Positions 1 through 8,453 of a stretch of DNA of 64,000 nucleotides are shown piece by piece. The notes below the pieces were generated by a model. It was given only the letters and a program-made list of their open reading frames with translations, was not told the DNA's origin and did not search any database. Source of the stretch: Kiloniella sp. EL199. GTDB lineage: Bacteria > Pseudomonadota > Alphaproteobacteria > Kiloniellales > Kiloniellaceae. The first letter of the stretch is position 1. Every line of letters starts with the position of its first letter. Both the position numbers and the translations under genes were made by a program. Location: positions 186,240-250,239 of the forward strand of contig NZ_OMPU01000008.1 of NCBI RefSeq assembly GCF_900313065.1. The letters run 5' to 3'.

Positions 1-708
1 TGCTTGCATGCGCTTTAGATCTTCCGGGCTATACAAACCGCTTTCTGCGACAAGAAGCTTGTCCTGAGGAACCATTTCTGACAGCTCTTCTGTTGTCGCG
101 ATATCAACCTCTAGTGTTTTCAGGTTTCTGTTATTAACACCAAGAAGAGGGGACTTGAGTGTATCAAGGGCTCTTGCCAGTTCCTCTGCATTATGAACCT
201 CGACCAATACATCCATGCCCAGATCGAAAGCGAGACTTTCAAGTTCGCTTGCCTGTTGATCTTCCAATGCAGCCATAATCAGAAGAATGCAGTCAGCGCC
301 AAGTGCCCGGGATTCAACAATTTGATATGGTTCTAGCATAAAGTCTTTACGCAAAGCAGGAAGGTTCACAGCTGCACGTGCGTCCAGCAAATATTGATCC
401 GCCCCTTGAAAATAAGGCTCGTCAGTCAAAACAGAAAGGCAAGTTGCGCCGCCAGCTTTATAGGCTTTGGCAAGTGATGCAGGATCAAAGTCTGCTCGAA
501 TGAGGCCTTTGCTTGGAGATGCTTTTTTGATCTCACTGATCAAGCCATACTTGCCTTGCTCGTATTTGGATTTTAGTGCTTTGTAAAAGCCACGGGGAGC
601 ATCTTGGTCGGCTGCCTTTGCTTCCAATTCAGAAAGGGAAACTTTACCTTTTCTGACTCGTACAAAGTCGAGCTTGTCATCACAAATGCGTTTTAAAACA
701 TCACTCAC
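1..708 (-). CDS. trpC: Indole-3-glycerol phosphate synthase TrpC (partial, C-terminus cut by window edge)
   Basis: Catalyses ring closure of CdRP to indole-3-glycerol phosphate in tryptophan synthesis (cytosol). Reading the minus strand from a GTG at 708 gives 236 open codons that run off the window start. The family is usually about 260-270 residues, so roughly 30 C-terminal residues are missing. Seen motifs: [10 protein letters not shown] at residues 59-68, the LRKDFM strand, VNNRNL, and VAESGL near the edge, all typical of the TrpC (beta/alpha)8 barrel. The GTG start overlaps the trpD stop by 3 bases (GTGA), indicating translational coupling. Last visible gene of trpG-trpD-trpC. Confidence 0.95.
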   Translation of the reverse strand, partial: MSDVLKRICDDKLDFVRVRKGKVSLSELEAKAADQDAPRGFYKALKSKYEQGKYGLISEIKKASPSKGLIRADFDPASLAKAYKAGGATCLSVLTDEPYFQGADQYLLDARAAVNLPALRKDFMLEPYQIVESRALGADCILLIMAALEDQQASELESLAFDLGMDVLVEVHNAEELARALDTLKSPLLGVNNRNLKTLEVDIATTEELSEMVPQDKLLVAESGLYSPEDLKRMQA

Positions 709-1742
709 TGAGTTGTTTCCTTGTTCGTATATGAAGCCAAACCATCAAGCTTTGCCAGAGCGGCACCACTATCAATTGACTTTGCTGCTATCACAGCGCC
801 TTCTTTGAGATCATTGGTTAATCCAGCGACGATTAATGCCCCGGCTGAATTCAGGACAACTGCATCGCGATAAGCATTCTTTTTACCACCAAGCATTTCT
901 CGCATTGCAACAGCATTGTAAGCAGCATCGCTGCCAATAATCTCTTCTATTGGGGATCTTTCCAATCCGGCCATTTCTGGAATTATCTCAAAGTTTTTGA
1001 TCTGTCCTTGATCCAGCTCAGAAATATAACTGAGGCCGGAAATTGATAATTCATCCAGACCTTCTGCTCCGTGCACGACCCAGGCTTTTTCATGTCCTAT
1101 GGCTTTTAATACCTGTGCCAATGGTTCTACCCATTCTCGACCAAAAACGCCTGTAATCTGGCGGGTTACTTTTCCTGGGTTTGAGAGAGGACCTAGAAGG
1201 TTGAAGATTGTCCGGGTACCAAGTTCAGCCCGCGTTGGGCCGACATGACGCATAGCAGAATGATATAAAGGAGCTGCGAGAAAAGCGGTTCCATTTTTAG
1301 TCAGAGCTGTTTCAACTGCATCAACACTTGCTTCAAGGCCAATACCAAGCGCACCTAAAACATCAGATGCACCACTTTTAGAGGAAGCGGCTCTATTGCC
1401 ATGCTTTGCAACAATAGCACCGGCGCCGGCTACGACAAAAGCTGTGGCTGTTGAAACGTTAAGTGTGCCTTTTGCATCGCCACCAGTACCACAGACATCA
1501 ATGGCATCTTTTGGTGCTTTGATGGTCAGCATTTTACTGCGCATAGAGCGTGCTGCGCCTGTTATCTCATCGACAGTCTCGCCTTTGACACGCAAGCTCA
1601 TCAAAAAACCGGCAACCTGCGCTGAAGTGGCTTCACCTGTCATTAACAAATCAAAGGCTCTTTCTGATTGCTCGGCTGTTAGATTGTTGCCGTCAGCTAC
1701 ATAGGCGATAAATGATTTTATGTCGCTCAGTTCCCCTGACAT
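705..1742 (-). CDS. trpD: Anthranilate phosphoribosyltransferase TrpD
   Basis: Transfers the phosphoribosyl group of PRPP to anthranilate, the second step of tryptophan synthesis. 345 residues, the normal length. The glycine-rich PRPP loop GTGGD is at 85-89, the NVSTATA strand at about 95-101, and KHGNR, part of the anthranilate/PRPP site, at 113-117. An AGGAGG ribosome site lies about 9 bases before the ATG. It follows trpG by 46 bases and overlaps trpC, so the three genes form one transcript. It lacks an N-terminal glutaminase domain; that function is the separate trpG. Confidence 0.97.
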   Translation of the reverse strand: MSGELSDIKSFIAYVADGNNLTAEQSERAFDLLMTGEATSAQVAGFLMSLRVKGETVDEITGAARSMRSKMLTIKAPKDAIDVCGTGGDAKGTLNVSTATAFVVAGAGAIVAKHGNRAASSKSGASDVLGALGIGLEASVDAVETALTKNGTAFLAAPLYHSAMRHVGPTRAELGTRTIFNLLGPLSNPGKVTRQITGVFGREWVEPLAQVLKAIGHEKAWVVHGAEGLDELSISGLSYISELDQGQIKNFEIIPEMAGLERSPIEEIIGSDAAYNAVAMREMLGGKKNAYRDAVVLNSAGALIVAGLTNDLKEGAVIAAKSIDSGAALAKLDGLASYTNKETTQ

Positions 1743-1788
1743 GGAACAGGCCTCCTTATTATCTGTTCAGATGTATTGAACGGTTGTT

Positions 1789-2352
1789 TTATACCGTCAG
1801 AAAGTTCTTCAAGAGATCATGGCCTTTTTCAGAGGCGATGCTTTCGGGATGAAATTGAACGCCATGCAAGGGAAGTTCTTTGTGTTGAAGTCCCATGATG
1901 ACACCATCTTCAGTCCAGGCCGTAACTTCCAGACAATCGGGCATGCTGTCTGGTTCGATTGTCAATGAATGGTAGCGGGTAACAGTTAGTGGATCAGGCA
2001 ATCCCTTAAAAACACTTTTCCCGTTGTGTTTAACGGGGCTGGTTTTACCATGCATCGGACTTGGGGCGCGCACAACCTTGGCTCCGAATGCCTGTCCTAT
2101 TGACTGATGCCCAAGACAAACACCTAATACAGGAATTTTACCTGCTACACGCTCTACAAGCTCTAGGCATATGCCGGCTGATGATGGGTCACAAGGGCCC
2201 GGTGAGATAACAATTCTCTCTGGATTAAGGTCTATTACCTCATCTACAGAAATCTGATCGTTGCGCTCGACGGATATGGTCGCGCCCAATTCCCCAAGGA
2301 AATGGTAAAGATTATAAGTAAAGCTGTCGTAATTATCGATCAGTAATAACAT
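1789..2352 (-). CDS. trpG: Anthranilate synthase component II (glutamine amidotransferase) TrpG
   Basis: Class I glutamine amidotransferase subunit that feeds ammonia to TrpE. 187 residues, a single GATase1 domain. The nucleophile elbow GVCLGHQ is at 77-83 with Cys79; the remaining triad is His168 and Glu170 in FHPES. The oxyanion-loop region PGPCDP is at 51-56. First gene of the minus-strand trpGDC cluster and divergent from copA. No convincing Shine-Dalgarno is visible before its ATG. It could also serve as the PabA partner in folate synthesis, as amphibolic TrpG proteins do; that is inference. Its usual neighbour trpE sits 6.1 kb away. Confidence 0.95.
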   Translation of the reverse strand: MLLLIDNYDSFTYNLYHFLGELGATISVERNDQISVDEVIDLNPERIVISPGPCDPSSAGICLELVERVAGKIPVLGVCLGHQSIGQAFGAKVVRAPSPMHGKTSPVKHNGKSVFKGLPDPLTVTRYHSLTIEPDSMPDCLEVTAWTEDGVIMGLQHKELPLHGVQFHPESIASEKGHDLLKNFLTV

Positions 2353-2501
2353 TTCGGCACACGGGCTTTCGCTGATTGCTACAGTAAGATTGCAAAAAGT
2401 TATAGCAGCAAGATTATGTCGAAGAAATAAGGAAAAATCTGATTTATTTTAAGTTTTGATATTTTAATACTCTTTATATCACGCTTCTTATGACTTGTGG
2501 C

Positions 2502-2533
2502 TTGACCTTCCCGTAACTGTAAGCCTCATATTT
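2502..2533 (+). promoter_or_regulatory. CueR-type copper-inducible promoter of copA-cueR
   Basis: A -35 TTGACC (2502-2507) is followed after 19 bp by a -10-like TCATAT (2527-2532). The overlong spacer is the hallmark of MerR-family activated promoters. The spacer begins ACCTTCC and contains an imperfect opposite half GTAAGCC, resembling the ACCTTCC/GGAAGGT dyad of E. coli PcopA. It stands upstream of a copper ATPase and a CueR-like gene, which supports copper control. The right half-site is degenerate, so affinity is uncertain. Confidence 0.7.
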
Positions 2534-2565
2534 ATCTTAATATCAAACTGGAAGTGTATATTTTT

Positions 2566-4809
2566 ATGTCAAAAGCCATTGAGTTAACGGTAAAGGGAAT
2601 GTCCTGTGCCGGATGTGTTCGCTCTGTCGAAAAAGCTTTAACAGCGGTCGAGGGTGTCATTAGCGCATCTCCTGATTTAATCAGTAGCACGGCAACAGTT
2701 ACTTTTGCAGGCAGTATTGATCAAAACCTATTGCTTAAAAGTTTGGCGGATAAAGGCTATCAAGCTTCTTTTGTCCAGAAATCAGCTACTTCTGATGGAA
2801 CTGAATTACAAGCTGTTGATCCGGAAGTATCGGACACTCGATTGTTTGTTTTGGCATTACTTCTGACTTTCCCCTTGGTCGGGCAAATGGTTTTATTGCC
2901 CTTGGATATTAATTATTCCATTCCACCTTTGATCCAGTTTGTATTGGCGTTACCTGTTCAAGTATTTGCAGGTGCACGCTTTTATAAAGGCATCTGGCAA
3001 GCTGTAAGGTATGGCCAAAGTAATATGGATACTCTTGTCGCTATAGGTACTTCTGCGGCTTTTGGATTGTCCGTTTTTATTTTGTTAAGTGATGCTTCCG
3101 AATGGATGTCCTGGTCATCACATCAGGCGCACGAGCTTTACTTCGAAGCATCGGCTGCAGTCATCACCTTGGTTCTTTTAGGGAAAGTTCTTGAAGAAAA
3201 AGCCAAGGGAAAGACCAACAAAGCACTGGAAGCTCTGATTCGGCTTCAACCTTTGAATGCAACAGTTATTCGCAATGAAAAGCAATTAACCGTTCCTGCA
3301 ATACAGGTCGTTGCCGATGATATCGTCATCGTCAGGCCGGGCGATGTTGTTCCGGTTGATGGCGAGATACGTAAGGGTACAAGCCAGGTTGATGAGGCCA
3401 TGATTACGGGTGAGGCCATGCCCGTGGTAAAAAATATCGGCGACGCTGTTATCGGGGGAACTTTAAATGGGGAGGGGGTGCTATATCTTGTTCCTACGAC
3501 ACTGGGGGAAAACTCTCGACTGTCATTGATTATTGAACAGGTTAAAACAGCGCGTAATACCAAACCGAGAATCCAGAAGTTAGTTGATAAGGTCAGTGCC
3601 GTTTTTGTACCTGGAGTTCTGGCGCTTTCATTATTAACATTCCTGGGATGGTGGATGTTAGGTAGCGTTAGTATTGAAGTCGCAATTATAAATGCCGTTA
3701 CAGTTCTTGTAATTGCCTGTCCTTGTGCTCTTGGGCTTGCAACGCCGACGGCAATAATGGTCGGTAGTGGTCAAGCTGCGCGAATGGGAATTCTGGTTAA
3801 GAATGCAGATGTGATTGAAAAACTATCAAAAGCGACGACAGTGGTTTTTGATAAAACCGGTACTTTGACCGAAGGACGCCCGGAAGTTGTTGAAACAATT
3901 TTTCCTGTTGGTGACACAACTAATGATAATGAAGGCGTCTTGTCCGTGGTTTTGGGGCTCACGAAAGACAGTACTCACCCATTATCAAAAGCAATTGTAG
4001 AGTTCATTGATAACGATGTTAACCCGAACGAGTTTGAAAAAATAACAGCAGTTCCAGGACTCGGCCTTTTTACTGTGCTTGCTGAAGATACCTATTATTT
4101 GGGTAGTGAGCGCTATATGGAACAGATCGGGGCACGGCTTGATTGCTGCCGTGACTTTATTGAAAAGAACAATGTGCGTGGCGCTTCATTGGTTTGGGTT
4201 GCCAGAAAGACTAATAATACAGAAAACGATAATGTCATTACCATTGTTGGTGGATTTGCGCTGCAGGATAAAATAAAGGCCCAATCCTTTGAAACCGTTC
4301 AAGCCTTAAAAGAAAAGGGAATCTCTGTGGTTATGTTGAGTGGCGATCAACAACTGGCTGCTCAGAAAGTTGCGGATAAACTTGGGATCGAAAAAGTAGA
4401 GGGAAATCTTCTCCCCGAGGATAAGTTGGCTTATCTGAAAGAACGACATCAACAGAATGAAATCGTTGTCATGGTTGGTGATGGCATTAATGATGCCCCG
4501 GCGCTTGCAGGTGCCGATGTTGGCTTGGCGATGGGGGATGGCAGCGATGTGGCAATTAATACTGCTGATGCATCTCTTATTCAAAGTAATCCTTATCTTG
4601 TGTATAAAACGATCAGAGCAGGTCAGGTGATCCACGCCAAGATTGGACATAATCTTATTGGAGCTTTTGTGTATAATGTTATTGGATTGCCATTGGCTGC
4701 TTCTGGTTTATTAAGTCCGGTGCTGGCCGGATTGGCCATGGCGTTAAGCTCAGTAACTGTTATGGCAAGCTCTTTATCGCTCTATTCTTCTTTGAAACGG
4801 ATTGATTAA
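2566..4809 (+). CDS. copA: Copper-exporting P1B-type ATPase CopA
   Basis: Inner-membrane ATPase that exports Cu(I) from the cytosol. 747 residues from the ATG at 2566. A GTG at 2554 would add four residues, but GGAA abuts it and gives no spacing. One N-terminal HMA domain carries the metal site GMSCAGC (11-17). The membrane CPC motif (385-387) is typical of Cu/Ag pumps. The actuator TGEA is at 281-284, phosphorylation Asp429 in DKTGTLT, the HP nucleotide loop at 471-472, and the hinge GDGINDAP at 638-645. Its stop overlaps the start of the cueR-like gene (TAATG), so pump and sensor are one operon. Specificity for Cu versus Ag cannot be separated here. Confidence 0.95.
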   Translation: MSKAIELTVKGMSCAGCVRSVEKALTAVEGVISASPDLISSTATVTFAGSIDQNLLLKSLADKGYQASFVQKSATSDGTELQAVDPEVSDTRLFVLALLLTFPLVGQMVLLPLDINYSIPPLIQFVLALPVQVFAGARFYKGIWQAVRYGQSNMDTLVAIGTSAAFGLSVFILLSDASEWMSWSSHQAHELYFEASAAVITLVLLGKVLEEKAKGKTNKALEALIRLQPLNATVIRNEKQLTVPAIQVVADDIVIVRPGDVVPVDGEIRKGTSQVDEAMITGEAMPVVKNIGDAVIGGTLNGEGVLYLVPTTLGENSRLSLIIEQVKTARNTKPRIQKLVDKVSAVFVPGVLALSLLTFLGWWMLGSVSIEVAIINAVTVLVIACPCALGLATPTAIMVGSGQAARMGILVKNADVIEKLSKATTVVFDKTGTLTEGRPEVVETIFPVGDTTNDNEGVLSVVLGLTKDSTHPLSKAIVEFIDNDVNPNEFEKITAVPGLGLFTVLAEDTYYLGSERYMEQIGARLDCCRDFIEKNNVRGASLVWVARKTNNTENDNVITIVGGFALQDKIKAQSFETVQALKEKGISVVMLSGDQQLAAQKVADKLGIEKVEGNLLPEDKLAYLKERHQQNEIVVMVGDGINDAPALAGADVGLAMGDGSDVAINTADASLIQSNPYLVYKTIRAGQVIHAKIGHNLIGAFVYNVIGLPLAASGLLSPVLAGLAMALSSVTVMASSLSLYSSLKRID

Positions 4810-5207
4810 TGATGAAAATTGGTCAAGTTGCAGAGGTTTCCGGATTGCCGGCAAAAACGATACGGTATTATGAATCTATCGGTTTGATTGAACCCGCGGG
4901 AAGAACATCTTCTGGCTATCGTGCTTATCAGGAAAAGGATATTGAAACACTCAAGTTTATCCAAAGGGCCAGAAGTCTTGGCTTTTCCATTAATGAAGTT
5001 TCTGCCTTGCTAACACTATGGAATGACCGCAACAGGGCAAGCTCACAGGTCAAGGCTTTGGCAAAACAGCATGTTGCTGACATAGATCGTAAAATTGCCG
5101 AATTGCAAAGCATGAAGGATACCTTGAGCAATTTGATTGAAAAATGTCAGGGAGATCATCGACCTGACTGCCCTATATTAAATGATTTTGCTCAGACTGA
5201 TCGTTGA
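4809..5207 (+). CDS. cueR: CueR-like MerR-family copper-responsive activator
   Basis: Dimeric DNA-distorting regulator sensing cytosolic Cu(I). 132 residues: an N-terminal winged helix (about 1-70), a dimerisation helix, then a metal loop. Two tandem ATGs occur (4809, 4812). Counting from the second, the pair CQGDHRPDC places cysteines at 112 and 120, the same C-X7-C spacing and numbering as E. coli CueR. A Ser rather than Cys lies in the ASSQVK segment, as in monovalent-metal sensors. It overlaps copA, so it is autoregulated from the long-spacer promoter at 2502. HmrR/ActP-type naming would be equally valid. Confidence 0.9.
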   Translation: MMKIGQVAEVSGLPAKTIRYYESIGLIEPAGRTSSGYRAYQEKDIETLKFIQRARSLGFSINEVSALLTLWNDRNRASSQVKALAKQHVADIDRKIAELQSMKDTLSNLIEKCQGDHRPDCPILNDFAQTDR

Positions 5208-5313
5208 GTTCGACAGGCCGTCGAATTCTAGGCCCATGACAAGTTTTATGAGTTTCTACTGTTCACTCCTGTTAGGCTGATATACATATGATCCCTCTGA
5301 GTAGAGTGGATTC

Positions 5314-6579
5314 ATGACAGCTAAACGTAAGACAGATAAAACAAATTTACCAAAAAAGGCTAAGAAAAACAGCTCTTCCCATCGTGGAAGTTTGTTTATT
5401 GTCGCTGGATTTCTTTTCTTTATTACGCTTGCTGTTTCTTCTGTTCTTGTTCTTCAAAAGAATAAAGATCATTCCAAGCCGCCTGAACCTCAACCTCAAT
5501 TAACGGAAGCTCAGGCAAAAAAGAAAGCTTTAGAGGCTGCCCCAGCTAACAAACCACACCCGATTAACTTGGGCGACATTTCTATTGATGATACCGTTTT
5601 GGAGGATGGACGTGTAAGTGAGTCTGTTAATCTTCCACCAAGTGTAACGGTCAGTGAGGATAAAGATCCTGAACCCACGAAAAAGATAGAAACCTCGAAG
5701 CCAGCTCCTCAAAAATCAGCGTACAATTTGACTACAAAGTCAGTAAAGGTTTCCAAGACAGAAAATGATACTTCCGTGACTACGTCAGAGGGGCAATCTC
5801 AGAACAATAACGATCAGGTTGCTTCTTTGCCGCCACAGCAGAAAACATTGGTCGAACCTGACCAGCGTATTGAATGGATAAAGCCAGAGCGTCCTATGAT
5901 TGCCGTGGTGCTAGATGATGTAGGTGTAAATAAAAGGGGGGCTGAACTTGCGATAGAATTGCCCGGAGCAATCACCTTGGCCTTTATGACCTATGCACCC
6001 GATGTTAAGGAAATGGCTGATGAAGCGCGCAGGAAGGGACATGAATTAATGCTGCATGTTCCTATGGAACCTCTTGGTTCTGCTGATCCCGGTCCTAAAG
6101 CTTTGCTAACCGGATTAAGTGATGAGGAAATACTCTCTCGTCTGGAATGGGGAATGGCGCAGTTTGATGGTTATATTGGCATCAATAACCATATGGGCAG
6201 CAAATTCACAGGGTGGAGACAAGGGATGGAAGTTGTGATGTCCAGAATAGAGCAAACTGATCACTTCTTTATGGATTCAAGAACCTCTCCACGTAGTGTT
6301 GCGGCTTCAGTCGCAGCTTCAATGGGGGTTCCAGTTCTTAGACGGGATGTCTTTATTGATAATGATTACAAGAACACGCTGGAAATTTTAAAACAGCTAA
6401 AACAGGCTGAGAACATTGCAAAAAAAAATGGCCATGCCATTGCAATTGGTCACCCACATAAATCAACTGTAGAAGTTTTACATAAATGGATTAAGGAAGC
6501 TGAAGCGCGCGGGTTTGATATCGTTCCTATTTCCCGGATTATGGCATTAAGAAGATCATTTAAACAAGTAAACCAATAA
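5314..6579 (+). CDS. Divergent polysaccharide deacetylase family protein (YibQ/DUF610)
   Basis: 421 residues. A lysine-rich cytosolic tail is followed by one membrane anchor (about 26-47), a long proline/lysine/serine-rich linker (50-185), and a C-terminal divergent polysaccharide deacetylase domain (about 193-410) with VVLDDVG, HVPMEP and NNHMGS (291-296). The topology places the domain in the periplasm. The family resembles NodB deacetylases; its substrate is not established. In many alphaproteobacteria a homologue follows the ctpA protease, but here it stands between cueR and a TetR gene with no such partner. A GTGGA ribosome site precedes the ATG. Confidence 0.85.
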   Translation: MTAKRKTDKTNLPKKAKKNSSSHRGSLFIVAGFLFFITLAVSSVLVLQKNKDHSKPPEPQPQLTEAQAKKKALEAAPANKPHPINLGDISIDDTVLEDGRVSESVNLPPSVTVSEDKDPEPTKKIETSKPAPQKSAYNLTTKSVKVSKTENDTSVTTSEGQSQNNNDQVASLPPQQKTLVEPDQRIEWIKPERPMIAVVLDDVGVNKRGAELAIELPGAITLAFMTYAPDVKEMADEARRKGHELMLHVPMEPLGSADPGPKALLTGLSDEEILSRLEWGMAQFDGYIGINNHMGSKFTGWRQGMEVVMSRIEQTDHFFMDSRTSPRSVAASVAASMGVPVLRRDVFIDNDYKNTLEILKQLKQAENIAKKNGHAIAIGHPHKSTVEVLHKWIKEAEARGFDIVPISRIMALRRSFKQVNQ

Positions 6580-6675
6580 TTTTTACAACTGATTTTTGAT
6601 TCCATCTTTTACCATGCTTCAGAGAATATTCCGGGATAGCAGACAGCTTTTAGAAAGTTTATAGCCGATCACTGA

Positions 6676-7257
6676 TTATGGTTTTGCACAAATACCCTGT
6701 GCAAGCGTTTGGGCGACATTATGCATCTTGTCGCGGGGTAAGCCGTGACGTGCTGCTCCTGAGAGTCCGGTCATTGTTGTCTGACAAACATCGGCTGTCT
6801 GTTGTGGTTTTTTTACGCCGAGTTGCGTCAATTTTTCTACGAGTTGCTGGTGAAAATTTTCTCGTATCTTTTGGGTTATTTCAAGAGCTTCAGGGTCAGA
6901 TGCATTGCGGGTTCCGTCTAAAACAAGGCATCCTCGACCAGCATTCTCTTGCGTATAGCTTTTGACGGCGCTGTCAAAAAGTAAGTGGGTAAAGTCAGTT
7001 AGATTGTCAGCTGCAAATGCATCCTGAAAAAACGGGGTGCATTGTGTCTGATATAAATTAACTGCCTTTTCAAACAGCTGGGCTTTTGACCCAAATGCGG
7101 CATAGAGGCTGGGGGCTCCAACACCTATTGCTTTTGTCAGTTTCGATAAACCAGTTGCCTCATAGCCGTCTTCCCAAAATAACTGCAGGGCGATTGCCTG
7201 TGCTTTTTTTTTATCAAAGCCTCTTGGGCGTCCTCGTTTTTTATTTGTAACGGTCAC
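6676..7257 (-). CDS. TetR/AcrR-family transcriptional regulator
   Basis: One-component repressor, 193 residues from the GTG I prefer at 7257. An ATG at 7308 is open in frame but would place both operator copies inside the coding region. The GTG has AAGGA 8 bases upstream, while the ATG has no site. The N-terminus has the GRPRGFD signature followed by the TetR helix-turn-helix (SLYAAFGSK recognition helix), then a variable ligand domain with one Cys near GRGCLVLDG. It is divergent from a secreted ABM protein and a glutathione transferase, suggesting it represses them and itself, perhaps in response to an electrophile or quinone (inference). Confidence 0.9.
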   Translation of the reverse strand: MTVTNKKRGRPRGFDKKKAQAIALQLFWEDGYEATGLSKLTKAIGVGAPSLYAAFGSKAQLFEKAVNLYQTQCTPFFQDAFAADNLTDFTHLLFDSAVKSYTQENAGRGCLVLDGTRNASDPEALEITQKIRENFHQQLVEKLTQLGVKKPQQTADVCQTTMTGLSGAARHGLPRDKMHNVAQTLAQGICAKP

Positions 7258-7259
7258 TA
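7246..7259. promoter_or_regulatory. TetR operator candidate, copy 2 (overlaps the regulator start)
   Basis: TGTAACGGTCACTA on the plus strand, an imperfect dyad with GTAAC and GTCAC ends. It matches the copy at 7290-7303 in 13 of 14 bases, in the same orientation, 44 bp apart. It covers the GTG start of the TetR gene, so binding could block its initiation. Confidence 0.6.
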
Positions 7260-7289
7260 AAAAAATCCTTGTGTTGAGTAAATTATATG

Positions 7290-7303
7290 TGTAACGATCA
7301 CTA
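7290..7303. promoter_or_regulatory. TetR operator candidate, copy 1 (in the divergent promoter)
   Basis: TGTAACGATCACTA, an imperfect dyad. On the minus strand it lies just upstream of a TATAAT (7287-7282) that fits as the -10 of the TetR gene, so it would sit between -35 and -10. It also precedes the ABM gene start by about 25 bases. The position suits repression of both divergent genes. Confidence 0.65.
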
Positions 7304-7327
7304 TACAAATTAAAAATGGAGAAGACA

Positions 7328-7738
7328 ATGCATAGAAAATTCTTTTATATTATGGGTGTGATAATTTTGTTGAGAAGTTTGTCTATCGCTAATGCACAGG
7401 ATGTAAAAACAAAGATTGATCCTGAGACAGATATTCTGACTATGATTAATATCCTCACGCCAGTTGATGGCGACCAAGAGGCATTGATTACGCAGCTTGA
7501 ACTCGCGCTACAAAAAACAATGATCCATGAGCCTGGTTTTATATCAGGAAATGTTCATCGGTCTCTTGATTCAAAGCATGTAGTTAACTACGCACAATGG
7601 CAGGATAAAGCTTCACTTGAAGCTTTTATTGTAAAACTTCAAGCCGGGGATGCCCCCGAAATGGCAAAAGTTTTTACGATGGCAACACCTGATTTTCATC
7701 CCTACACCATAGTATCCAGCCATCAACGTTTAAATTAG
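7328..7738 (+). CDS. Exported antibiotic biosynthesis monooxygenase (ABM) domain protein
   Basis: 136 residues from the ATG at 7328, chosen because GGAGAAG lies 3-5 bases before it; an ATG at 7316 overlaps that site. The N-terminus is a signal peptide (hydrophobic stretch, then ANAQD), so the mature protein is probably periplasmic. The rest is one ferredoxin-like ABM domain with the typical pattern: TMINILTPVDG, EPGFISGNVHRS, NYAQWQDK, F-x-P-Y-T end. ABM proteins include quinone-forming monooxygenases and many of unknown role. It forms a probable two-gene operon with the downstream GST (11 bases apart). Confidence 0.8.
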   Translation: MHRKFFYIMGVIILLRSLSIANAQDVKTKIDPETDILTMINILTPVDGDQEALITQLELALQKTMIHEPGFISGNVHRSLDSKHVVNYAQWQDKASLEAFIVKLQAGDAPEMAKVFTMATPDFHPYTIVSSHQRLN

Positions 7739-7749
7739 GAGGGGGGAAC

Positions 7750-8412
7750 ATGCTCACGCTTTATGGGTTGAACACACCAAATGTATATAAAGTTACTATT
7801 GGTTTGGAGGAAATGGGGCTTCCTTATCGTCTGGAAACTGTTGATGTAAGGTCAGGGAAACAGTTTGATCCTGCTATTATTGAGATGAATCCAAATGCGA
7901 AGATTCCAATCTTACATGATTCTGATGCCAATATTACAATTTCGGAATCAAATGCAATTTTGCATTATTTGGCAGAAAAAACAGAACAGTTTTTTCCATC
8001 GGATAAATCCGAACGGGCCAAAGGTATGGAGTTGTTGTTTTTTCAGGCTGCGTCAATTGGGCCTTTGTTTGGTCAGAGAGCACATTTTTCTTTTCATGCC
8101 GGGGATACCAATAATGAATACGCTTTAGAACGTTACAGCAAAGAGGGAGAGCGTCTTTATGGTGTCATGGATAAATACCTGTCCAGATCAGAAAAATGGT
8201 TCCTCAAAAGCTATTCAATTGTTGATATGGCTATCTTTGGTTGGGTTTATACTGCTGTTCACATGGGGTTTGGCATAACCAATTATTCTTACTTAAATAC
8301 CTGGTACTTTGCTATGAAAGAAAGGCCTGCGGTTATGAAAGGAGTTTTTACACCTGACATCTTACCGAACTTTCCTGAACCTAAGAGACCCCTGAACTTT
8401 TCTCATAAATAA
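7750..8412 (+). CDS. Glutathione S-transferase family protein (YfcG/Ure2p-like)
   Basis: 220 residues. N-terminal thioredoxin fold (1-80) opening MLTLYGLNTPNVYKV, with the cis-proline region NPNAKIPIL and glutathione-binding ESNAILHYLAEK. The C-terminal helical domain (90-210) contains SIVDMAIFGWV. The TPN near position 9-11 resembles YfcG, which has disulfide-bond reductase activity rather than classical transferase activity. A strong AGGAGGGG ribosome site precedes it. Organised with the ABM protein under the TetR operators, so probably an inducible detoxification unit. Confidence 0.9.
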   Translation: MLTLYGLNTPNVYKVTIGLEEMGLPYRLETVDVRSGKQFDPAIIEMNPNAKIPILHDSDANITISESNAILHYLAEKTEQFFPSDKSERAKGMELLFFQAASIGPLFGQRAHFSFHAGDTNNEYALERYSKEGERLYGVMDKYLSRSEKWFLKSYSIVDMAIFGWVYTAVHMGFGITNYSYLNTWYFAMKERPAVMKGVFTPDILPNFPEPKRPLNFSHK

Positions 8413-8453
8413 ATGAGAACTTCTCAATAATACCTCGAATATTATTCAATATC

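Noticed and set aside
5209-5225. TTCGAC/GTCGAA hairpin after the cueR-like gene
   Set aside because: Only 6 bp and no T-run follows, so it is not reported as a terminator.
7258-7308. N-terminal extension of the TetR gene from the ATG at 7308
   Set aside because: It would encode both operator copies and has no ribosome site, whereas the GTG at 7257 has AAGGA 8 bases upstream.
8400-8419. Hairpin TTCTCAT/ATGAGAA between the GST and trpE ends
   Set aside because: Short AT-rich stem overlapping the GST stop with no T-run in either direction; too weak to call a terminator.
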